Origin: Arenicola marina
Taxonomy: Eukaryota > Annelida > Polychaeta > Arenicolidae
Assembly: GCA_964019135.1 (NCBI GenBank)
Contig: OZ025253.1
Location: 42,042,109 to 42,106,108, forward strand
Reading direction: 5' to 3'
DNA length: 64,000 nt
The notes under the pieces were generated by a model, which ran no database searches, had not been told where the DNA came from, and was given only the letters and a program-made list of their open reading frames with translations. This document shows positions 23,707 through 35,800 of the stretch, piece by piece. The position numbers and the translations under genes are program-made. Position 1 is the first letter of the stretch; each line of letters opens with the position of its first letter.

Positions 23707-24293
23707 GACAGATTCGCGTGCGAATTTCATTTTGTCCGTTTTTACAGGCGCTCGGAGGTCTCGAGTGTCAATACCCAGCAAGTTATGACCACTCAAAACC
23801 GACATGCGAGTTAACGCATATTCAAAGCAGTCCGAATTTTCCTGTGGGGGAATTTTCGGGGGGCAAGCAATTGTCCGAAGGAAGGAGGGGGGTGCCGGGG
23901 TGAACGAGCGGAGAATAATTGTCCTAGGTGGTAGGGGGTGGTATTGTCTTGTCTGGGGGGGGGGGGGGTTGTCCTGCTCCCCGGCAAATCTTTTCTCTCC
24001 TGACAACAGGAGCAAGACAACCCCCCCCCCCCCCACGCCACCCCCGGACAATTCCCCCCACCCAGACAATCGAGGACTGTTCGACCCTGGAAACCCCCGA
24101 CGCCCTTCCCCACCAGACAGGCCTAAGTATCCAAAATACCCATACCGGCACCGGAGTATGAATTATTCAGATATATTTGATATTAACTCGCACGTCGGCT
24201 TTGAATGGTCACAACTTTTTCGGTATTGGTACTCGAAAACTTTGGGAGCCTGAAAAAACCCTGACAAACTTAATTTCCCCCGCGAATCTGACC
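23707..24293. mobile_element. foldback-like element, ~590 bp imperfect palindrome
   Basis: Arms 23707-23838 and 24163-24293 are inverted relatives, roughly three-quarters identical by eye. Paired blocks include CAGATTCGCG, TTTACAGGC/TTTTCAGGC, TATGACCACTCAAAACCGAC against TGTGACCATTCAAAGCCGAC, and TGCGAGTTAA. Inside them the left half is G-rich and the right half C-rich, and GGGTTGTCCTGCTCC near 23966 pairs with GGAGCAAGACAACCC near 24009. The design, long terminal inverted repeats with minisatellite-like inner arms, is that of foldback DNA elements. No transposase. Target duplications were not identified. Confidence 0.6.
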
Positions 24294-24499
24294 TATAGGA
24301 GGGTTTGTGTGACCGCGATAACATAGGCGTACACCCCCCGCCCCACCCCTTCATAACCTAACGGGTGTTACAGAACAGACAGCGCCAAGCTCCGTCGCAC
24401 GCACGACATGTTTGTGGAGTTGGGGTTTGACCGGTGGGGATTGGCGGGAGGAGGGGGGGGCGTCTCCGTTTGGGATGATGTGGGTGACAGTGTCCGAGA
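24294..24499. other. unassigned sequence
   Basis: Spacer between the foldback and the next array. Nothing supported. Confidence 0.4.
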
Positions 24500-24950
24500 T
24501 ATTGTCTCGGGGGGGGGGGTGTCTGGGGGAATTGTCCGGGGAAGCATTGTGCGGGGGGGAATTGTATGGGGAGAGTTGTCCAGGGGGAAGTTGTCCTGGG
24601 GGGAATTGTCCTAGAGGGAATTGTCTGGGGGGGGAGTTGTCCGGGGGGGAATTATCTGGGGGGGGGGGCTGACCGGGGGGGAAATTTTCCGGGGGGAGAG
24701 TTGTCCGGAGGGAATCGTCCGGGGGGAGTTGTCAGAGGGGAACTGTCCTAGAGGGGAATTGTCCGAGGGGAATTGTCCTAGGGGGGAAGGGACTTGTCCT
24801 AGGGGGGAATTGTCAGGGGGGGATTGTCCGGGTGGGAGTTGTCCGGGTGGGAGTTGTCCGGGTGGGAGTTGTCCCAGGGGGAATAGTCCTAGGGGGGAAT
24901 TGTCCGGGGGGAAATTTTCCGGGGGGGGGAGTTGTCCTGCTCCCACACAG
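24500..24950. repeat. G-rich minisatellite, reverse-complement relative of 22125-22590
   Basis: Core unit GGGGGGAATTGTCC with variants. Four or more adjacent G tracts per ~60 bp make G-quadruplex formation possible on the plus strand. Confidence 0.9.
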
Positions 24951-24977
24951 AACACTGATCACGGTCCGCTGTGTGCG

Positions 24978-25834
24978 GTCTATCATTGCTCCAGAAGGGA
25001 GGTCCGGACCAAACCCCCCCCCCCACCCCCTCCCCTTGTTGAAATGGCAAACCAAGGCGGACGGTCACAGAGTATTTGATAATATTTTCAAATCATTGCA
25101 CATGTACAGATATAAACAATAAACAATTATTTGATAGATGTCTTGTGATGTCATCGTGTATTTAGTTGACAATGAGCGGCCCGAGGGTATACACTGACCA
25201 CTGTCCGCTATGGGCGGTCTGACTGGTATCCTGACCACTGTCCGCTATGAGCGGCCTGACAGGTACACTGACCACTGTTCGCTATGAGCGGCCTGACTGG
25301 TACACTGACCACTGTTCGCTATGAGCGGCCTGACAGGTACTCTGACCACTGTCCGCTATGAGCGGTCTGACTGGTACACTGACCACTGCCCGCTATGAGC
25401 GGTCTGACTGGTACACTGACCACTGCCCGCTATGAGCGGTCTGACTGGTACACTGACCACTGCCCGCTATGAGCGGTCTGACTGGTACACTGACCACTGT
25501 CCGCTATGAGCGGCTTGACTGGTACACTGACCACTGTCCGCTATGGGCGGTCTGACTGGTATTCTGACCACTCTCTGATATGAGCGTCCTGACTGATACA
25601 CTGATACACTGACCACTGTCCGCTATGAGCGGCCTGACTGATACACTGACCACTGTTCGCTATGAGCGGCCTGACTGGTACACTGACCACTGCCCGCTAT
25701 GAGCGGCTTGACTGGTACACTATTATCAAATACTCTGTGACCGTCCGCCTTGGTTTGCCATATCAACAGGGGGAGGGTGGAGGGGGGGGGGGAGTCTGGT
25801 TTGTCCGGACCTCCCTTCTGGAGCAATGATAGAC
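24978..25834. mobile_element. non-autonomous element with ~108-bp terminal inverted repeats
   Basis: The left arm (24978-25085) starts GTCTATCATTGCTCCAGAAG and contains GGCAAACCAAGGCGGACGGT. The right arm (25721-25834) is its near-perfect inverse apart from G/C-tract length. Between them lies a 37-bp minisatellite. There is no coding sequence. Arm similarity is much higher than in the neighbouring foldback, so this one is younger or has been homogenised. One unit-like copy (24953-24977) sits just outside the left arm. Target duplications were not resolved. Confidence 0.75.
25165..25720. repeat. 37-bp minisatellite with hairpin in each unit
   Basis: Units contain CTGACCACTGTCCGCTATGA. The stretch CCGCT-ATG-AGCGG forms a 5-bp stem in most units. 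About 15 units with minor variants (TTCGC, CCCGC, GGGCGG). Confidence 0.9.
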
Positions 25835-25956
25835 TTTTTCAATGCTAGTTTTTTTTCGTGGAAGCGCCAACTTTTCTCCATTTTCACGCCCCCCTCCCTC
25901 CCCCCCCCCCCCCCTACGCGCCCTGTACAAATGCGCAGCCAGCACAGTCCTTCCTA

Positions 25957-26114
25957 CAGTAGAACCTCCTTAACCCAACCCTGAGTAAACCGACTTCCTG
26001 TCGATATATTATTTGTAAATATATTAAATCTCGTTCTTTCCGACAAGCAGAAACCAGAATTCTGCTCATTTTATTACAAGGATGTTCGGTTTAGGTCAAT
26101 GGACGTATATAGTG
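25957..26114. mobile_element. possible pogo/Tigger-like MITE
   Basis: The left end after TA reads CAGTAGAACCTCCTTAACCC, which resembles pogo/Tigger terminal repeats (CAGTAGAACCTC followed by an ATTATCC-type stretch). The right side has GATGTTCGGTTTAGGTCAAT, a partial inverse. The right terminus is poorly matched, so the boundary is approximate. Confidence 0.4.
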
Positions 26115-27079
26115 GAGTGGCGGATTCATGGGGGATATCGGTTCATGATCGGTAGTAGTGCGCGCTGATGAGGGGTGACAGTCGGAGGGGAGGGAGAGTG
26201 GGCAGCTGCGGGATTCAGGCTTTTAACAAAGAGGGGCTACTGCCGTTCGAAAATCATACGACAGGGAGCGGGGTAGTCAAGTAGCAAAAAAAATGAGGGT
26301 TGGGTCCAAACCTAATATTGCGTGTAACATATCATCGTCAAGTACAAAAAGAGGGGAGGGACATAGGGGGTGTAGGGGGGGGGTCTTTAATTGTCCCTGT
26401 CATTTGCTTGCTTTATGGCAGGAGAGGGAGGAAGACCCTGCCCTTCCGCCTTTTATTGGATATGCACAGCGAATATAAGGCAACGAAAGAAGAGTTCAGC
26501 AACTTGCGGAATTACATTTTACCCCATTGGATGGTAGGCGATTTATTGTGCGGGCGATCTCGGATTTTGAAAATGTGGGTGTCACATAGCCACAGAATGG
26601 GGGCCAGATTCCACATATCGGTGTCCAGGTGAAGGCGAGGGGCGTGCCGGTGGCTTACCTTGCCTCTGCCTCTGTGTGGTGTCTGCGGTCTCCTCCCTCT
26701 ATGACTGATGTGATGGTCCGTCTCCGTTTACTCTGTAAGGTAATGTAATCTCCGTCTGATGTATAACCGAAAAAAATTCATTGCCATGCTGAAATTAATG
26801 TTGAAGAATTGTTCTCGAACATGTTTCACCAATCTCTCACAATAAAAAGGAGACTAAGAAACCAGTTCACAGACTAACCCAATATTGGGTAATCCAGCCG
26901 CAGTATACTATTATAACAGTACCCGAGTGAGGAGAGGATATATTAGGGATACATGCACATATCCTACGTCAGATGATATTAAGTCTACCATGCTGTTGTT
27001 CTATATACTAGAGATATGTGGATATCCCAATGGAATAGTTGAATTAATACGCTCGCATTTTTAGTGTCCGTATCCATAT
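26115..27079. other. unassigned sequence
   Basis: No supported gene. Open frames at 26293-26632 have no recognisable motif. Confidence 0.4.
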
Positions 27080-27600
27080 TATTTAACATACAAGGCCGAT
27101 ATATTGAACTTCAATCAATAAATACGTACGGCAAGCCTTTTATCTTTAAATACTTATTTGGACACATCTCTAAACAATTGCACACATGTCATATATATGT
27201 ACATATCATCAATGTATTTCAACATATTAATATAATTGCACATATCATCAATGCATTTCGACATAGCTCTAACCAGTTGCACATACATATAAATATTTGC
27301 ACATATCATTAATTTACTTATTGGTATGTGAAATAGGTGAATTAATACCTTCAAATAACGATAATTGCACATATAACTAATTCAAATCCACATATCACTA
27401 AACATTTTACTGATCTCAATTCCACATATCTCTAATCATTTTACTGATCTCAATTCCACATATCATTAACTCAATTCCATATAGCATTAACTCAATTCCA
27501 TGTATCCTTAACTCAGTTCCATATAGCATGAACCCAGATCCACTTGTCACTAATTAAATTCCACATATCTTAAATTTATTTCTACATATTATTAAACCCT
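27080..27600. repeat. degenerate AT-rich ~21-bp repeat
   Basis: Recurring CACATATCATTAA and ACTCAATTCCATATAGCATT units, irregularly spaced at first and regular at 27390-27570. Confidence 0.65.
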
Positions 27601-29375
27601 CCGACCTAACTAGCTCGCCCGAACACGCCTAGCGAGCCCTCGACCCTACGGAGCCCTCAGGCCTGGGCAACCCTCCCCCATGGCGACCCTCCGGCCAAGT
27701 CATCAATCCCTCATAGTGAACCTTCCGGCCAAAGTAGCCCTCCACCCAGGTGAGCCCTCTGGTCTGGGCAGTCCTCCCTCATAGTGACCCTCCGGCCAAG
27801 GCGGCCCATCCTCCATAGTGACCCTCCGGCCAAGGCGGCCCTCCTCCATAGTGACCCTCCGGCCAAGACGGCCCTTCTCCATAGTGACCCTCCGGCCAAG
27901 GCAGCCCTCCCACATGGCGACATGCCGGCTCAGGCAGCCTTTCCCCATAGTGAGCCCTCCGACCAAGGAAGCCCTTACCTATAGTGACCGTTAGGCCAAG
28001 GCAGCCTTTCACCCAGGCGAGCCCTCCGGCCTGGGCAGCCATCCCCCATAGTGAGCCCTGCGGCCTGGGCAGCCATCCCCCATAGTGACCCTCCGGCCAA
28101 GGCTACTCTTCCCCATAGCGAGCCCTCCGGCCAAGGCACCTCCCCCACCCCCTCCCGCTGCTATAGAGACCCTCAGGCCAAGGCCGCCCTCCACCCTGGC
28201 GAGCCTTTCGGCCTACGCAGCCCTCCAGGCAGCCCTCCCACACAGTGCGTCCTAACCCCAAGACAGCCTTCTCCCATAATGAGCCCTACGGCCAATGCAG
28301 CTCTTGCCCATAGTGAGCCCTCCGGCCAAGGCAACGACCTCCCCCCCACACCCACCCCGATAGTGAGCTCTACGGCCAAGGCAGCCCTCCATCCTGGTAA
28401 GTCTTTTGGCATGCGCAGGCTTCCACCATCGTGAGCCCTCTGGCCAAGGCAGCTGTTCCCCATAATGAACCCTCCGGCCAAGGCAGCCCTCCCCAATAGT
28501 GAGCCCTCTGGCCAAGGCAGCTGTTCCCCATAATGAACCCTCCGGCCAAGGCAGCCCTCCCCAATAGTGAGCCCTCCGGCCAAGGCAACGCCCTCCCCCC
28601 CCCCCACCCACCCCAATAGTGAGCCCTCCGGCCAAGGCAGCCCTTGCCCATAGTGAGCCCTACGTCCAAGGCAGCTCTTCCCCATAGTGAGCCCTACGGC
28701 CAAGGCAGCCCTCCACTCTGGCGAGCCTTTCGGCCTACGCAGCCCTCCACCATAGTGAGCCCTCCGGCCAAGGCACCCCCCCCCCCCCCCCGCTATAGTG
28801 ACCTTCAGGCCAAGGCAGCCCTTTCAATAGTGACCCTTCGGTCAAGGCAGCCCTCCACCCTGGCAAGCCTTTTGGCCTGCGCAGCCCTCCCCCGTAGTGA
28901 GCCCTCCGGCCAAGACAGCCCTTCCCTATATTGACTCATAGGCCAAGGCAGCCCTCCACCAAGGCGAGCCCTCCGGCTTTAGCAGCCGTCCCCCATGGGG
29001 CCCCTCCGGCAAAGTCAGCCCTCCCTTATAGTGAATCCTCCGGCCAAGGTAGGCCTCCACCAAGGCGAGCCCTCTGGTCTGGGCAGCGATCCCTCATAGT
29101 GACACTCCGGCCAAGGCAGCCCTCCCACACAGTGCGTCCTAAGGCCAAGACAGTCCTCTCCCATTTAGAACCCTCCGGCCAAGGCAGCCCCCCCCCCCTC
29201 GCCGATAATGATCCCTCCGGCCAAGGCAGCTCTTCCCCATAGTGAGCCCTCCGGCCAAGTCAGCCGTTCGCCATTGTGACCCTCTGGCCAAGGCAGCCTC
29301 CCCGCCCCCCCCCCCCCGATAGTGAGCCCTCCGGCCAAGACAACCTCCCTCTCCCCGCTATAGTGACCCTAAGGC
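27601..29375. repeat. C-rich minisatellite, ~34-bp unit
   Basis: Core CCCTCCGGCCAAGGCAGCCC followed by TCCCCCATAGTGAG. Many units are variant and some blocks are duplicated, for example 28440-28500 and 28510-28575. Open frames on both strands are by-products. Confidence 0.92.
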
Positions 29376-29489
29376 CAAGGCACACCATGCGCCAACAGGA
29401 ACCGAAGTGGCAACTAAATAGCGCATTCAAATGTAAATTTGGGCTAAATAGAGCCGCTAACGAGCAATTTTTGGCTGAATGAGCCCTTC
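29376..29489. other. short unique spacer
   Basis: About 110 bp of non-repeat sequence between two C-rich arrays. It breaks the 27.6-32.86 kb block into two unrelated unit families. Confidence 0.5.
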
Positions 29490-32400
29490 GACAATTACAG
29501 GTCCCTAGCCCGGCCCCCTACCACAGCCCCCTAGCCCAGACCCCTGACCAGCTCCCTAGCCCAGACCCCCACCACAGGTCCCTAGCCCAGACCCCTGACC
29601 AGCTCCCTAGCCCAGACCCCCACCACAGGTCCCTAGCCCAGACCCCCACCACAGATCCCCAGCCCAGACCCATACCAGAGGTCCTTAGCACGGCCCCATA
29701 GCCCAGACCCCTACCACAGGTATCTAGCCCGGCTCCCTACCACAGTCTTCCTAGCCCGGGCCCCTACTGCAGGCCCCTACCACAGGGCCCTACCACAGGC
29801 CTCTAGCCCGGTCCCCTACCACAGGCCCCTGCCACAGGTTCGTAGCCCGGCCCCCTACCACAGGCCCCTACCACAGGCCTCTAGCCCGGTCCCCTACCAC
29901 AGGCCCCTGCCACAGGTTCCTAGCCCGGCCCCCTACCACAGGCCGCCCCTACCACAGGCCTCTAGCCCGGTCCCCTACCACAGGCCCCTACCACAGGCCT
30001 CTAGCCCGGCTCCCTACCACAGGTCCCTAGCCCGGCCCCTTACCACAGGCCCCTACCACAGGCCCCTACCACAGGCCCCTACCACAGGCCCCTACCACAG
30101 GTCCCGAGCCCGGCCCCCTACCACAGGCCCCTACCACAGGTCCCTAGCCCGGCCCCCTAACACAGGGCCCTACCACAGGCCTCTAGCCCGGCCCACTACC
30201 ACAGGCCCCTACCACAGGTCCCTAGCCCGGCCCCCTACCACAGGCCCCTACCACAGGTCCCTAGCCCGGCCCCTCTACCACAGGCCCCTACCACAGGCCT
30301 CTAGCCCGGTCCCCTACCACAGGCCCCTACCACAGGCCTCTAGCCCGGCTCCCTACCACAGGTCCCTAGCCCGGCCCCTTACCACAGGCCCCTACCACAG
30401 GCCCCTACCACAGGCCCCTACCACAGGTCCCGAGCCCGGCCCCCTACCACAGGCCCCTACCACAGGTCCCTAGCCCGGCCCCCTAACACAGGGCCCTACC
30501 ACAGGCCTCTAGCCCGGCCCACTACCACAGGCCCCTACCACAGGTCCCTAGCCCGGCCCCCTACCACAGGCCCCTACCACAGGTCCCTAGCACGGCCCCC
30601 TACCACAGGCCCCTACCACAGGTCCCTAGCCCGGCCCCCTACCACAGACCCCTACCACAGGTCCCTAGCCCGGCCCCCTACCACAGGCCCCTACCACAGG
30701 TCCCTAGCCCGGCCCCCTACCACAGGCCCCTACCACAGGTCCCTAGCCCGGCCCCCTACCACAGGGCCCTACCACAGGCCTCTAGCCCGGCCCCCTACCA
30801 CAGGCCCCTACCACAGGTCCCTACCACAAGTCCCGAGCCCGGCCCCCTACCACAGGCCACTACCACAGGCCCCTACCACAGGTCCCTAGCCCGGCCCCTA
30901 CCACAGGCCCCTACCACAGGTTCCGAGCCCGGCCCCCTACCACAGGGCCCTATCACAGGCCTCTAGCCCGGCCCCCTACCACAGGCCCCTACCACAGGTC
31001 CCTAGCCCGGCCCCCTACCAGAGGCCCCCACCACAGGCCCCTAGCCCGGCCCCCTAGCACAGACCCCTACCACAGGCCCCTAGTCCCGCCCCCTACCCCA
31101 GGACCCTAGCCCGGTCCCCTAGTCCAGACCAAGCAAAGGCCCCTAGCCCGACCCCCTAGCCCAGACCCACATCACAGACCCTTAGCCCGGCCCTAGCCCA
31201 GTCCTCTACCACAGGTCCCTAGCCCGGCCCCCTAGCCCAGACACCTACCTTAGGCTCCTAGCCCGGTCCCCTAGCCCAGACCCCTAGACCGGCCCCCTCG
31301 CGCAGACCCCTACCACAGGCCCCTAGTCCGGTCCCCTACCACAGGCCCCTAGCCGGGTCTCCTAGCCCAAACTCGTACCACAGGTCCCCAGCCCGGCCCC
31401 CTAGCCCAGACCCCTAGCCCGGCCCCCCAGCCCAGACCTCTACTACAGGCCCTTATCCCGGCCCCCTAGCCCAGACCCCTACCACAGGTCCCTAGCCCGG
31501 CCCCCTAACCCAGACCCCCACCACAGGTCCCTAGCACGGCCCCCTAGCCCCGACCCCTACCACAGGTCCCTAGCCCGGTCCCCTAGCCCAGACCCCTAGA
31601 CCGGCCCCCTAGCGCAGACCCCTACCACAGGCCCCTAGCCGGGTCTCCTAGCCCAAACTCGTACCACAGGTTCCCAGCCCGGCCCCCTAGCCCAGACCCC
31701 TAGCCCGGCCCCCTAGCCCAGACCTCTACTACAGGCCCTTATCCCGGTCCCCTAGCCCAGACCCCTACCACAGGTCCCTAGCCCGGTCCCCTAACCCAGA
31801 CCCCCACCACAAGTCCCTAGCCCAGACCCCTAGCCCAGACCCCTGCCACAGGCCCCTATCCCGGACCATTACCACAGGCCCCTAGCCCGGCCCCCTACCA
31901 CAGGCCCCTAGCCCGGCCCCCTACCACAGGTCCCTAGCCCAGACCCCTGGCCCAGACCCCTACCACAGGCCCCTAGACCGGCCCCTACCACAGGTTCCTA
32001 GCCCAGGCCCCTGCCCCAGACCCTACCACAGGTCCCTAGCCCGGCCCCCTAGCACAGACCCCTACCACAGGTCCCTTGCCCGGCCCCCTAGCCCAGACCC
32101 ACACTACAGGCCCCTAGCCCGGCCCCCTAGCCCAGACCCCCACCACAGGCCCCTAGCACAGCCCTCTAGCCCAGACCCCTACCACAGGCCCCTTGCCCGG
32201 CCCTCTAGCTCAGACCCCTACCACAGGCCCCTAGCACGACCCTCTAGCCCACACCTCCATCACAAGCCCGTAGCGCGGCCCCCTAGCCCAGACCCCTACC
32301 ACAGGCCCCTTGCCCGGTCACCTAGCCCAGACCCCTACCACAGGTCTTTAGCCCGGCCCCCTAGCCCAGACCCCTACCACAGCCCCTAGCCCAGACCCCT

Positions 32401-32862
32401 ACCACAGCCCCTAGCCCAGACCCCTGGCCCAGACCCCTAGCCCAGACCCCTACCACAGGTCCCTAGCCCGGCCCCCTGGCCCGACTCCTAGCCCCGACCC
32501 CTAGCCCAGCCCCCTACTACAGGCCCAGACCTCATCCATAGTGCTAGCCCATGCTGCTAGCACTGGGCACCAGCCCAGGCCCCTAACCCAGGCCGCTGGC
32601 TCAGGCTGTTAGCCTTGGATCCTAGTTCACACCTAGCCAAGGCACCAAGCCAAGGCCCCTAGCCTACACCCCTAGCCCAGGCCAGGGCCACTAGCTCAAG
32701 CCACTAGCTGAGAACCCTGACCCAGCCCCAATCTCAGGCCGTTAGCCGAGGCTCCTAGCCCAGGGTCCTAGCCCTGGTCCCTAACCTAGGCCTAGCCGAA
32801 GCTGCTACCTCAAGCCGCTAGCTCAGACACATGGCTCCAGGCCCCAGCCCAGTATTGTCATG
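29490..32862. repeat. C-rich minisatellite, ~13-bp unit
   Basis: Alternating CCCCTACCACAGG and CCCTAGCCCGGCC modules, later CCCCTAGCCCAGA. A block of about 350 bp (near 29995-30240) reappears almost unchanged at about 30343-30590. Units decay into irregular AGGCCGCTAGC-like sequence from about 32530. The plus strand is almost devoid of G runs. Confidence 0.95.
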
Positions 32863-35800
32863 AGGGGGGGTAGGCATAGGGTGGCCGAGGGGGGTATTGT
32901 CATGGGGGAGGGGGCATGGGACTGACCGAAGGAGTATTGTCATGGGGGGAGGGGGCATGGGGCTGACCGAAGGAGTATTGTCATGGGGGGAGGGGGCATG
33001 GAGCTGACCGAAGGAGTATTGTCATGGGGGGCAGGGGGCATAGGGCTGACCGAAGGAGTATTGTCATGGGGGGAGGGGGCATGGGGCTGACCGAAGGAGT
33101 ATTGTCATGGGGTGGGGATGGGGCATGGGGCTGACTGAAGGAGTATTGTCATGGGCAGAGGGGGCATGGGGCTGACCGAAGGAGTATTGTCATGGGGTGG
33201 GGATGGGGCATGGGGCTGACTGAAGGAGTATTGTCATGGGCAGAGGGGGCATGGGGCTGACCGAAGGAGTATTGTCATGGGGGGAGGGGGTGTGGGGCTG
33301 ACCGAGGGAGTATTGTCATGGGGGGAGGGGGCATGGGGCTCACCGAAGGAGTATTGTCATGGGCAGAGGGGGCATGGGGCTGACCGAAGGAGTATTGTCA
33401 TGGGCAGAGGGGGCGTGGGGCTGACTGAAGGAGTATTGTCATGGGCAGAGGGGGCATGGGGCTGACCGAAGGATTATTGTCATGGGGTGGGGAGGGGGCA
33501 TGGGGCTGACCGAAGGAGTATTGTCATGGGCAGAGGGGGCATGGGGCTGACCGAAGGAGTATTGTCATGGGGGGAGGGGGTGTGGGGCTGATTCAGGGAC
33601 TATTGTCATGGGGGGAGGGGGCGTGGGGCTGATCCAGGGAGTATTGTCATGGGGGGGAGGGGGCATGAGGCTGACCGAGGGAGCATTGTCATGGGGGAGG
33701 GGGCATGGGGCTGACCGAAGGAGTATTGTCATGGGGTGGGGAGGGGGCATGGGGCTGACCGAAGGAGTATTGTCATGGGCAGAGGGGGCATGGGGCTGAC
33801 CGAGGGAGTATTGTCATGGGGGGAGGGGGCATGGGGCTCACCGAAGGAGTATTGTCATGGGCAGAGGGGGCATGGGGCTGACCGAAGGAGTATTGTCATG
33901 GGCAGAGGGGGCGTGGGGCTGACTGAAGGAGTATTGTCATGGGGTGGGGATGGGGCATGGGGCTGACTGAAGGAGTATTGTCATGGGCAGAGGGGGCATG
34001 GGGCTGACCGAAGGAGTATTGTCATGGGGTGGGGATGGGGCATGGGGCTGACTGAAGGAGTATTGTCATGGGCAGAGGGGGCATGGGGCTGACCGAAGGA
34101 GTATTGTCATGGGGTGGGGATGGGGCATGGGGCTGACTGAAGGAGTATTGTCATGGGCAGAGGGGGCATGGGGCTGACCGAAGGAGTATTGTCATGGGGG
34201 GAGGGGGTGTGGGGCTGACCGAGGGAGTATTGTCCCTGGGGGGAGGGGGCATGGGGCTCACCGAAGGAGTATTGTCATGGGCAGAGGGGGCATGGGGCTG
34301 ACCGAAGGAGTATTGTCATGGGCAGAGGGGGCGTGGGGCTGACTGAAGGAGTATTGTCATGGGCAGAGGGGGCATGGGGCTGACCGAAGGAGTATTGTCA
34401 TGGGGTGGGGATGGGGCATGGGGCTGACCGAAGGATTATTGTCATGGGGTGGGGAGGGGGCATGGGGCTGACCGAAGGAGTATTGTCATGGGCAGAGGGG
34501 GCATGGGGCTGACCGAAGGAGTATTGTCATGGGGGGAGGGGGTGTGGGGCTGATCCAGGGAGTATTGTCATGGGGGGAGGGGGCATGGGGCTGATCCAGG
34601 GAGTATTGTCATGGGGGGGAGGGGGCATGAGGCTGACCGAGGGAGCATTGTCATGGGGGAGGGGGCATGGGGCTGACCGAAGGAGTATTGTCATGGGGTG
34701 GGGAGGGGGCATGGGGCTGACCGAAGGAGTATTGTCATGGGCAGAGGGGGCATGGGGCTGACCGAAGGAGTATTGTCATGGGCAGAGGGGGCGTGGGGCT
34801 GACCGAAGGAGTATTGTCATGGGCAGAGGGGGCATGGGGCTGGCCGAAGGAGTATTGTCATGGGCAGAGGGGGCATGGGGCTGATCCAGGGAGTATTGTC
34901 ATGGGGGGAGGGGGCATGGGGCTGACCGAAGGAGTATTGTCATGGGGTGGGGAGGGGGCATGGGGCTGACCGAAGGATTATTGTCATGGGCAGAGGGGGC
35001 ATGGGGCTGACCGAAGGAGAATTGTCATGGGCAGAGGGGGCATGGGGCTGACCGAAGGAGTATTGTCATGGGGGGAGGGGGCATGGGGCTGACCGAAGGA
35101 GTATTGTCATGGGGGGAGGGGGCGTGGGGCTGATCCAGGGAGTATTGTCATGAGGGGAGGGGGCATGGGGCTGACTGAAGGAGTATTGTCATGGGGGGAG
35201 GGGGCATGGGGCTGACCGAAGGAGTATTGTCATGGGGGGAGGGGGCGTGGGGCTGATCCAGTGAGTATTGTCATGAGGGGAGGGGGCATGGGGCTGACTG
35301 AAGGAGTATTGTCATGGGGGGAGGGGGCGTGGGGCTAATCCAGGGAGTATTGTCATGAGGGGATGGGGCATGGGGCTGACTGAAGGAGTATTGTCATGGG
35401 GGGAGGGGGCATGGGGCTGACCGAAGGAGTATTGTCATGGGGGGAGGGGGCGTGGGGCTGATCCAGGGAGTATTGTCATGAGGGGAGGGGGCATGGGGCT
35501 GACTGAAGGAGTATTGTCATGGGGGGAGGGGGCGTGGGGCTGATCCAGGGAGTATTGTCATGAGGGGAGGGGGCATGGGGCTGACTGAAGGAGTATTGTC
35601 ATGGGGGGAGGGGGCGTGGGGCTGACTAAAGGAGTATTGTCATGGGGGGAGGGGACATGGGGCTGACTGAAGGAGTATTGTCATGGGGTGGGGAGGGGGC
35701 ATGGGGCTGACCGAAGGAGTATTGTCATGGGGTGGGGAGGGGGCATGGGGCTGACCGAAGGAGTATTGTCATGGGGGGAGGGGTCGTGGGGCTGACCGAA

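Noticed and set aside
29490-32862. Telomere-like CCCTA motifs
   Set aside because: CCCTA occurs inside longer CCCCTACCACAGG / CCCTAGCCCGG modules, not as CCCTAA repeats.
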